The notes beneath the pieces are model-generated. The model did not search any database, was not told where the DNA came from, and was given only the letters and a program-made list of their open reading frames with translations. From assembly GCA_030710605.1 (NCBI GenBank), contig CP092872.1, forward strand, positions 93,584,627 to 93,648,626: a stretch of DNA of 64,000 nucleotides. The letters are read 5' to 3'. This DNA comes from Cordylochernes scorpioides. Its lineage: Eukaryota; Arthropoda; Arachnida; Pseudoscorpiones; Chernetidae. Position 1 is the first letter of the stretch. Every line of letters begins with the position of its first letter. Below are positions 1 through 10,000 of this stretch, piece after piece. Made by a program: the position numbers and the translations under genes.

Positions 1-530
1 TACACTGCTGATAACAGGGTTGCCTAAAGTGACCGCTATAGACAGGGTGGACTGTATAGACAGGTGGATGTATCACACAGCTGATAACAGGGTTGTCTAG
101 AGTGGCCGCTATAGACAGGGTGGTCTGTATAGACAGGTGGATGTATCACACAGCTGATAACAGGGTTGTCTAGAGTGGCCGCTATAGACAGGGTGGTCTG
201 TATAGACAGGTGGATGTATCACACAGCTGATAACAGGGTTGTCTAGAGTGGCCGCTATAGACAGGTGTATGTATCACAAAGCTGATAACAGGGTTATCTA
301 GAATGGCCGCTATATACAGGGTGGTCTGTAAAGACAGGTGGATGTATCACACAGCTGATAACAGGGTTGTCTAGAGTGGTCGCTATAGGCAGGGTGGTCA
401 GTGGTCGCTTTAGACAGGGTGGTCTGTATAGACAGGTGGATGTAACACACTGCTGATAACAGGGTTGTCTAGAATGGCCGCTATAGACAGGTGTATGTAT
501 CACACAGCTGATAACAGGGTTGTCTAGAGG
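1..530. repeat. 73-bp tandem repeat, about seven units
   Basis: Units contain CTGATAACAGGGTTGTCTAG and GCTATAGACAGG; period 73 bp in the best-kept copies, some units shortened or expanded. Runs off the left edge. The GCTATAGACAGG core resembles family D ends, so the array may derive from such an element. Confidence 0.85.
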
Positions 531-622
531 GGGGCAGGGAGGACACGTGTTCGCCGGCAGCCAATGGGCGCGCATTCTATCCGTGAGCTTCAGACAGAAT
601 AAGGCAATTATATATATAGATA
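531..622 (+). repeat. GC-rich dispersed repeat plus SINE-type tail
   Basis: Contains GGGAGGACACGTGTTCGCCG and GCCAATGGGCGCGC, shared with 42130-42450, then CCGTGAGCTTCAGACAG and AATAAGGCAATTATAT, shared with the tail of the tRNA-headed SINE at 42525-42676. Confidence 0.6.
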
Positions 623-850
623 TTAACACAAATCAATAACGCGCCATCTATACATATAAAATGAAAGGATTTAAAAGCACGAATGTTTCTTTTATACATA
701 ATACAAACTTCTACTGTCTTTACTGCGATGAAGAAATATATTGTGTATAAGTTTGTATTATGTATAAAAGAAACATTCGTTGTTTAAATCCTTTCATTTT
801 ATATGTATAGATGGCGCGTTATTGCTTTGTATTGATTTGTGCCTGGCTGG
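623..850. repeat. Family L hairpin element
   Basis: Two arms of about 110 bp in inverted orientation, with outer ends AATCAATAACGCGCCATCTA and TAGATGGCGCGTTATTG. Partial copies lie at 1090-1190, 17790-17905 and 63940-64000. Confidence 0.75.
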
Positions 851-1090
851 CCTTGTCCTTATTGTTTGCAGAAGAGCATTGCTCAATGCAAATATTTGAA
901 TGTAATTCTACTGTCTATAAGCTTATGTCCATAGTTTTCTTGAAAACCATTTTTGAGATTCCACCCTTCAGTGCTGTGTATATAAGCAGAATCATCCAAT
1001 ACAGTATTAGAGCTCTGAGAAGCGGTCTGGTGGATTAAATTGGCAAAACCGCTGGGAGGGTTCACCACTGATGAGCCAAGCCCTTCCAAT
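851..1090 (-). mobile_element. LINE ORF2 remnant (shared with 33590-33800)
   Basis: About 230 bp repeated at 33590-33800, where it is continuous with a Jockey/I-type LINE 3' end. On the - strand an open stretch reads NTVLDDSAYIHS and HKLIDSRITFKYLH. The exact domain is unclear, probably the region between RNase H and the C-terminal zinc finger. Confidence 0.5.
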
Positions 1091-1190
1091 ATATTTCTTC
1101 ATCGCAGTGAGGACAGTAGAAGTTTGTATTATGTATAAAAGAAACATTCGTGATTTTAAATTCTTTCATTTTATATTTATTTATATGGAT
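1090..1190. repeat. Partial family L hairpin arm
   Basis: Repeats GACAGTAGAAGTTTGTATTA and AAAAGAAACATTCG of the 623-850 element, then passes into a family A end (TTTGGTCTTATTACCTTATG). 1200-1790 holds only AT-rich sequence with no feature I can name. Confidence 0.55.
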
Positions 1191-1796
1191 TTGGTCTTAT
1201 TACCTTATGTTTGCATGTGATAATGTTTCCTACATAGAGGTACATCAAAGATGGAAGTTTTGTATCAACTAAGTTGCACTGAAGTAAGCCAATATGTAAA
1301 TAAGCTGATACAATACAAAAACAAACCACATACTCATCTGGTACCGTTCACTAGTGAAATTCTTTAACACTCTTGTTGTTTTTTCTTTCCTAGGTTCTCC
1401 TTGATTAACAGAGCTTGTAGAGCAAACTTTCCCACTTCCTCTTCCATTATTGTTCTCTCCACCAGTAAATAGCTTCATTGAACTTTTTATTCACTCATTG
1501 ATTTGATTGTTTCCCCACACACTCTCCTTCCTTACAATTATAAACGGTGAAATTATAAATTAGGCTCTTTTTTTTTTTTGTATCACTACAGTTGAACCTT
1601 TGCTATAGCAATATCACTTAAGGCAAAGATTTTATTTGCAAATTTATAATTCCTCGCATCATCATCATTTGGGGAAAATCATCTAGGTATAGATGTTTCT
1701 TGTATAATTCTTTAATATAACATCTCAAGCTTTCATGTTTTAATGGCCATTTACAGGAGTTTTCGTTTTTCTTATCTCCACTCAATTATATTAGGA

Positions 1797-1990
1797 TATC
1801 AAGCCTGTAGAGCTTGAGACTTTTGATGGTGTCTGCCGTGGATGAGTAGAGCTCATCAATGGATGAACCAAAACAGTCAATGATGTGGTTTGGGGTTTCA
1901 CGTTGAGAATTGCACTTGTACATAGTGGGAAAACCTTTCAACCATTCTGGAAAGTCATTGTCCATAGATGACCAGACTTAAGTCTGGAAA
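1797..1990. repeat. Dispersed repeat (copies at 39745 and 44785)
   Basis: ATCAAGCCTGTAGAGCTTGA, GGTGTCTGCCG and CAATGATGTGG recur at 39745-39880 and 44785-44940, and inverted at 51010-51070. 1990-2530 is unique-looking AT-rich DNA, apart from a short GC-richer part at 2010-2170. Confidence 0.55.
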
Positions 1991-2544
1991 TGAAAGACTG
2001 TTGTTCTCTTGGGAGGACAGAACCAGTGCTTGTCCCTCCTGTTCTATACCAGTCATGTGTAGCAGTAAATTGCATTCTTGCAGGCATTGGGCCTTGATGG
2101 TACAGAGGAGGTCTCTTTCCTCTAGTTGGGTGGTAGATTTTCTGGCCTGAGGGTGGCCAAGAGCTCCAGACTTTGCCCAGAGTCTACTGCTAGCTCATTT
2201 CCATGAATTCTCAGTTATGATGGTTGTCTACAGTATTATTTTTGGTCATCAATACTCCTGTAAAAGAGCATTAAAGCCTGAAAGCTTGAGTTGCTAAAAT
2301 ATTTAAACAAGAAGCATTTATCTTTGGATGATTTTTTTCCTAAATGACTACGCTGTTGTGTTGTGTTGTAACCCTGGTTAAAGCAACTGGAACTTAAAAC
2401 TCTGGACTTTAGATTTTATTGTTTTAACTATTGTGTTTTTATAGCCATGGTTAAAACAATAGGAACTTAAATCTTTGGATTACTTTATAATTGTTGATGT
2501 TTTATAACCAAGTTTCTGTTATCTAAAATAGATTCTACCTATAA

Positions 2545-2735
2545 GGTAAAATTTGGATTATAGATTAGAAACACAAGGTAAATAAGAACAAATCCAAATA
2601 AATAAATAATGTGTGACGTTTCGGTAACAGCATTGTTACCATCAGATAAAAGTACTGAATTTCGTCTGATAGTAACATAACAACACTCTTACCGAAACTA
2701 AACACACTATTTATTTGGTCTTGTTACCTAGAGAT
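2545..2735. repeat. Family A fold-back element
   Basis: Inverted arms starting AAAATTTGGATTATAGATTA and passing through AAATAATGTGTGACGTTTCGG to a GGTAACA-type stem. Confidence 0.7.
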
Positions 2736-2739
2736 TATA

Positions 2740-3745
2740 TTGTATGATGTTATAAAAAGGTTCCCCTCATGCTATGATGTTATAAAGGGGTTCCAAACTA
2801 TGATTTTATAACCAAGTGGCTGTTATAAAAGTGGATGCTATAAAAGAGATTATATTGTATGATGTTATAAAGAGAATCCACACTTTGATGCTATAAAAGA
2901 GGTTCCACACTGATGTTATAACCAAGTGGCTGTTATAAAAGTGACTGCTATAAAAGAGATTATATTGTATGATGTTATAAAGAGATTCCACACTTTGATG
3001 CTATAAAAGAGGTTCCACACTGATGTTATAACCAAGTGGCTGTTATAAAAGTGACTGCTATAAAAGAGATTATATTGTATGATGTTATAAAGAGATTCCA
3101 CACTTTGATGCTATAAAAGAGGTTCCACACTGATGTTATAACCAAGTGGCTGTTATAAAAGTGACTGCTATAAAAGAGATTATATTGTATGATGTTATAA
3201 AGAGATTCCACACTTTGATGCTATAAAAGAGGTTCCACACTGATGTTATAACCAAGTGGCTGTTATAAAAGTGACTGCTATAAAAGAGATTATATTGTAT
3301 GATGTTATAAAGAGATTCCACACTTTGATGCTATAAAAGAGGTTCCACACTGATGTTATAACCAAGTGGCTGTTATAAAAGTGACTGCTATAAAAGAGAT
3401 TATATTGTATGATGTTATAAAAAGGTTCCCCTCATGCTATGATGTTATGAAGAGGTTCCACACTGATGTTATAACCAAGTGGCTGTTATAAAAGTGACTG
3501 CTATAAAAGAGATTATATTGTATGATGTTATAAAAAGGTTCCCCTCATGCTATGATGTTATGAAGAGGTTCCACACTGATGTTATAACCAAGTGGCTGTT
3601 ATAAAAGTGACTGCTATAAAAGAGATTATATTGTATGATGTTATAAAAAGGTTCCCCTCATGCTATGATGTTATGAAGAGGTTCCACACTATGATGTTAT
3701 AACCAAGTTGATGTTATAAAAGTGGCGGCTATAAAAGAGATTATA
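2740..3745. repeat. 110-bp minisatellite rich in TATAAAAG, upstream of NUDT18
   Basis: Nine or so units with a strict 110-bp period over 2806-3420 and shorter units after that. Each unit carries several (C/T)TATAAAAG runs, GATGTTATAACCAAGT and GAGGTTCCACACT. It stops about 60 bp before the NUDT18 ATG. Each unit also gives a 61-residue open frame on the - strand, which is an artefact of repetition. Confidence 0.9.
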
Positions 3746-3805
3746 TTGTATGATGTTATAAAAGAGGTTCCACTGAGTAGAACAGACCCCACCACCACTG
3801 TGTCA

Positions 3806-4009
3806 ATGTGTCCAGCCTCCAAAGGTATAGAAAACCTCAAGATCTCCTCCCAGTTCAAGCCAGTGATCCAGAACACCGTGACCTACATTGTGGTCGCTGT
3901 CATCTTCAATGAGAAGAATGAGGTGCTCTTGATCCAGGAGGCCAAGAGTTCCTGCGCCGGGACTTGGTACCTTCCAGCTGGTCGTATGGAACCCGGGGAG
4001 ACTATCGTG
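3806..4009 (+). CDS. NUDT18: NUDT18 coding exon 1
   Basis: Residues 1-68, ending in [10 protein letters not shown], the first half of the Nudix box. Donor is GTGAGT at 4010, phase 0. The Met at 3806 opens [14 protein letters not shown]. The frame is open a further 84 nt upstream, but that part reads the last unit of a minisatellite and is probably not coding. Confidence 0.9.
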
Positions 4010-7000
4010 GTGAGTCCATGGCCTTGGTTGTATCCAGTGTTGGGCATTAAAAAATTATTTTTCAATTAAATTGAAGTGCAATTAACAATTAATTAATTGT
4101 TAATTAGAAAAGTGCAATTAACAATTAATTAATTGTTAATTGTAAAAAATACAATTAACAATTGATTAATTGTTAATTGTGAAAATTATAATTAACAATT
4201 AATCAATTGTTAATCTTTAATAAATCATTTTAATTAATATTTGCCCAACACTGGTTGTATCTTCTCCATTCAAACCTGGGATTCTCAACTTAACTGGTCA
4301 GGTAGACTCAGTCAATCTAAAATATGGACTGATCCTTGGAGATTTTTACCTGTCTTACATTATTGCCGTTAAATGTTAAAAACCTTATGATAAAGCACCA
4401 TTTGGATTATAGATTATAGCTACAAGAAAATAAGATCTAATCCAAATAAATTAATAGTGTGTGGCATTTCGATAACAGCGTTGTTACCATCATCAGACAA
4501 AAGAATAAATGTTTCATTCATTTATTCTTTTGTTTGATAAGGGTAATAGCACTGTTACTGAAATGTCACACACTATTAATTTATTTGGATTAGGTCTTTT
4601 TTCTTGTAGGTAAAAACTTTATATTTTTAAAAATTCTTTTGATAAGGTACAATTCAGTCATTTGTGTCTGATGATGGTAACAAACGCTGTTACCAAATCT
4701 TCACACACTTTATTTATTTATTTGAATTTAGTGTTATTACCTTTTATTTCTAAAAAATTATTTTCCTTTGCAAACTCTGTGGTGAATACATGTTTATAAG
4801 ACTATATGTCTCTTGAAGATAGAGGTTGCCTTGGCCAGCATTCCTATATCTGTAAAAAATAACACTTTGGCCAGTTTAACTTTTATTTTCTCAACGAAAT
4901 TTTTGTTGAAACATTGAGAAAATCGAACTTTAACTGGCCGAAGTGTCTATTTTTTTTACAGATATATAGTTAAACTTGTCTATAACGCCCCCTCTAAATA
5001 GCGCCTTCCTCTCTATAGCGCTCGATTTTAAATATGTAGTATGATGTGATATACATTAAAAGTGACCTGTCTATAGCATCCCCTCTCTATAGCACCCTAT
5101 TTTGGTGAGTCCCAAGAATGGGCGCTATAGACAGGTTTAACTGTACATTAAAAGTGACCTGTCTATAGCATCTTCTCTCTATAGCACCCTATTTTGGTGA
5201 GTCCCAAGAGGGGGCGCTATAGACAGGTTTAACTGTACATTAAAAGTGACCTCTCTATAGCACCCTATTTTGGTGAGTTCCAAGAAGGGGCGCTATAGAC
5301 AGGTTTAACTGTATATGTGTCTTACAATAAAGGCTGCCTGTGTATGTTCCCCCCGATGGTTGTCCGAGAGATCATGTAGAAGGTCGTGGTGTGATGGGCC
5401 AACAGGAAGGAGTCAAGAGAGAAGTCCTGGAGGAGACTGGACTGGACCTGGAGCCCACCACCCTGGTGATGTTGGAGTGTGCCCAGGGACACTGGTGGCG
5501 CTTCGTTCTCACTGGGAGGATTACTGGTAAACTTCTTGCCACGCATATATGTTATAGATTAGAATTTTTTTGTGTGTTTGATTGTTGAAAAGAGGTGCAG
5601 TCGTGGAAAAATAAAAATAATTATTTACCTTTCAAGCAGATTTTTATTTTGAATCTCTTGAAGTAAAAATATACATAAAATTATTTATATCACAGGAATA
5701 TAGAATTTATATAATGAATCCTATAATCGTGGATAAAAGATAGGTAGGGTTAAATATACATATTTACAACAACAATAATTAAAAGTGATATTTTTTTGAA
5801 TATATGGTCAAAAATGCAGAACAGTCAATGAATGAAAAAATAAAATATATGTTTTTAAAAAAAATAAAATATTTGTATTTTAGATTATATAATATATATA
5901 TGATATAATTCTATTCTAGATGTGTGAAAAGAATTAGCAGTCGTTTGTGGCCGTCTCCACTTCAATAATCATCTCTTTATTTTCCTCAAATCTTTTTAAA
6001 CAAAACAAAATTTACATACACCATTTAGTTAAACAAAATAAAATTTACATTCTATCATTCAAAATGTATCATATATATATTAAAAAACAAAAGATGAAAA
6101 GATCAGGTGTTGAAATCAATATTAAAAATGACATATCCTGACCAGGAGCACATATGCTTTACAGAAGGCAGAACGCCATCTGGTGGAACAGAAATCAACT
6201 AAATATTGATTTAGCCTGTTCCTTGATATTTGGCCAATCCAATTTCTTGATAAATCAAGAAAAGCCATTCACAAATGCGTTTCATTATCAAGGAATATCA
6301 AGGAACAGACTAAATCAATGTTTAGTTGATTTCTGTTCCACCAGATGGCGCTCTGCCTTTGTAAAGCACATGTGCTCCTGGTCAGGATATGCCTTTTTTA
6401 ATATATATATATATATACAGTAGAACCTCCATGAGAGGACACCTCTCTACAAAGCACAGTTTTCATCACAAAAATTACCATTTTTACTATTTAGTAGCTA
6501 TCCGGTAAGAGGACACCTCTCCTTAAAGGACACTTTGGCTTTGCAATTAGGTGTCCTTTACAGGGGGGTAGTTCTACTGTATATGAAAAAATAGTACAAA
6601 AGTGAAACTGTACTGTGATCAGGTGGATCAGTAAAAAGACATCTCCTGATTGTGCAACTAAAAGTTGTTTATGTATTGCACCGTCTTCCAGAATTAATAT
6701 CAAATAATCATTGTTTTTTAAAAAATTATTCTATAATTGACCAAATACCCTTTCTCATTTAAAATTAGTTGATATTTATTCTGACAGATGGCGCAAGCTA
6801 TCAGCAACTTTTAGTTGCATAATCAGAAGATGCCTTTTTATTAATATATATACATTATGGTTAGCAAAACATATTTTAACTGACCTTGAGCCACTTTTGT
6901 AAAATCATAAAAATATATCTATTTTTTTTCAAACAAATCCAATTTCTGATAACCTTTAAGGAGAAAACAGCAGTTTTCCATGTTTTAACAAGTTTGTCAT

Positions 7001-10000
7001 CAGAGTACAAGTTGTTCTGATATTCATCCAGGAAGTATAGTAGAACTACCTCTCTTGTAATGGACAACACCTAGTTGCTGAGCCAAACTGTTCTTTAGGG
7101 AGAGGTGTTCTCTTACTGGAGAACTGTTAATTAGTAAAAATGGCAATTTTATCTGTGAAAACTGTCCTTGAGGTATTCTCTTATAGAGGTTCTAATGTAT
7201 TTTTGAATTAGCCACTCAGTAAATCGAAGTAAACCTGTCTATAGCACCCCCTCTAAATAGCGCCTTCCTATCTATAGCGCCCGATTTTAAATACGTAGTA
7301 CGATGCGATTTACATTAAAAGTGACCTATCTATAGCACCCCTATTTTGGTGAGTCCCAAGAGGGAGCACTATAGACAGGTTTAAATGTATGTGTCTTATA
7401 ATAAAGGCTCTTGTGCCTGGGTATGTTTCCCCTGGGGCAATGTGCCCCAGTTTTGTAAATCCAGAGATAGTAAGAGGGTTTCCCCGCAAGTGTGTGTGTG
7501 TATGTTGGCGCAGGCGGAGAGTTGAAGACAGTTGCGCAGGCTGACGCAGAGTCTATCCAGGCTCAGTGGTTTGGGGGCAACATAGAGCAGATCACGCTGC
7601 GCGCCAACGACATCATGCCACTCATTGATCGCTGCAAGGCCTACCTCGCACAGCCGGAGGAAGTCAGACATCCGCCTCTGCTGCCCACTGACAGCTCTCA
7701 CTCCAAACTGCTGCTCCGTCTTGTCATTCTCATTAAGAAGAAAGCCAAGTGAGTTTGTTCCCTCTTTGTGATTCTATAGTTCCTCTAAGAAACACAAGGA
7801 TTACACGAATTCCATGAGTTCATGCTCCTCGAGCTGTTTTATGATAAGCAGTGGCCTCTCCCAATGAGATCATCCCTCCAGTAATACAGTTAACCACTCC
7901 GAGACAACATGTCCAACATATTCCTCCTCTCTATTATCTCCTGTAGGACACATATCTCTTAGATCATTGTTAGAACATCTTTGTTACTTAGTCTGTCAGT
8001 CCATGGTGTTCTCATCATTCCTAGAGAGACTTGTTGTTTCTTATCCCCTTGTGTAAAGATTACACAAATTCCATGAGTTCATGCTCCTCAAGCTGTTTTA
8101 TGATAATAAGTAGCCTCTCCCAAAGGTCCTGTTTAGTACATCTAATGCAAGCCAAAATGTGTTCTGGAGCTGCAGGTACCAAACTACATTTTGGGCAAGT
8201 GGGGTAGATTTTGTTGTTATTTTCTATCTTCAATGGCTTGAGATGGCCTGTTCTAAATCTTGTTAGTGTTGTTTGATGCTGTCTTTTTCTGATGTTCAGA
8301 GCTCCTCCTACACAAGGTAATAACACCATATCCAAATAAATTAATAGTATGCGATGTTTTGGTAACAGCGTTGTTACCAATCTTCAGACAAAAGTACCCA
8401 ATGTAACAACGCTGTTACCGAAACGTCACACACTATTTATTTATTTGGATTTGGTCTTATTACCTTGTGTTTATAATCTATAATCCAAATTGTGCCTTAT
8501 CATTCCTTTAAGAAAGAGATTTTTCTATATTTAAAATATTCAAATAAGCTACAAGAAAATAAGATCTAATCCAAATAAATTACTGTAGATCCTCCTCCCT
8601 GTAAAGGACATCTAATTGCAGAGCCAAAGTGTCCTTTAGGGAGAGGTGTCTTCTTACTGGATAGTTGCTAAAGAGTAAAAATGATAATTTTACAAATGAA
8701 AACTGTCCTTTACAGAGAGGTGTTCTCTTATGGAGATTCAACTGTAATAATGTGTGATGTTTTGGTAATAGCGTTTTTACCATCATTATTTATTTTATTT
8801 TGCTTATCCCTAGTACACGGGGTACAGGCCATGATAATCATTTGGGTAGTTAGCGACTGCTTTTTTACTGTAAGCGCACTACATGTCTACACATATGAAA
8901 AGCAGTTCGACTTTGCACTTACAAATGTGCCAGAGCCCCGTTTGGTTACTTGCACTCGCTGGTGGGGATGGACTTTTGCAAGAATCGGGGGCCATTGGAG
9001 CATTTTTTTTTTTAAACAGAAAAAAGTGTCCAATGCGGGAATTGAACCCAGGTCGTAGTGGTCGAAAACCAAACGGTTTAACCAGCCTTCCACCGACCCC
9101 CCTTTGTCTAATGATGGTAATCACGCTATTACCGAAAACATCACACACTATTAATTTATTTGTATTAGGTCTTATTACCTTGTAGCTATAATCTATGATC
9201 CAAATTGTGCTTTATGTGTGTGTGTGTGTGTGACTGTATAAACTCTTTAATTATACACTTGCTTTAATTCAACAGTTTTGGAATCTCAATCAAGAGAGAG
9301 TTCATTTTATTCAACAGACTTTTTTTTTTTGTTAATTCAGCAGCCAAGTTAGACTGTATGTTTAAAATTAACAGAGTCCACAGTTGATGGATGAGTGGTG
9401 TAAGCCATTGGTCTTCAACTGCTATGACCCAGGATAAAATCCCCCATTAGCACTTTTTTTATAATCATAATAAAAAAAAAATACTCCAATGGCCCCTAAT
9501 TCTTGCAAAAGTTCTACCCCACCAGCAAGCCCAAGTAACCAAAACGGGGTTCTGACACATTTGTAAATGCCAAAATCGAACTGCTTTTCACATGTGTAGA
9601 CATGTGGTGCACTTACAGTAAAAGCAGTCGCTTGCTACCCCCCATCATGATTATCATGGCTTGTACCACATGTACTAGGAATAATAATATATATGTTATG
9701 TTAGATTTAAATACTCTGTTAAATCGACCATCAGAGGTCACGCTTCCCCTGTAAAAACTCATCATTGTTGTTTCCCAATGGCCGGCTCAAACCTTTTGTA
9801 AATTATGTAAATAGGTTTTTGATTTTTTAATTCTCTTACGCCTTAAGTCAGGCATACCTTTCTCAAATTATGTTTTCTATATTCCATAAACTCAATTAAA
9901 GCTATTTCTAATCTTATTTATTATACTCTTAAGATTTTAACCACGACAGTATTACCATAATCCTCAACATGATCTAAATTCAAGCAGAAAATCTCTATGC

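Noticed and set aside
2806..3321. Series of identical 61-residue - strand ORFs
   Set aside because: Exact products of the 110-bp tandem repeat.
8798..9185. Overlapping ORFs in SINE copies (also at 15606, 25214, 31463, 50048)
   Set aside because: All translate the same SINE body in various frames; non-coding element.
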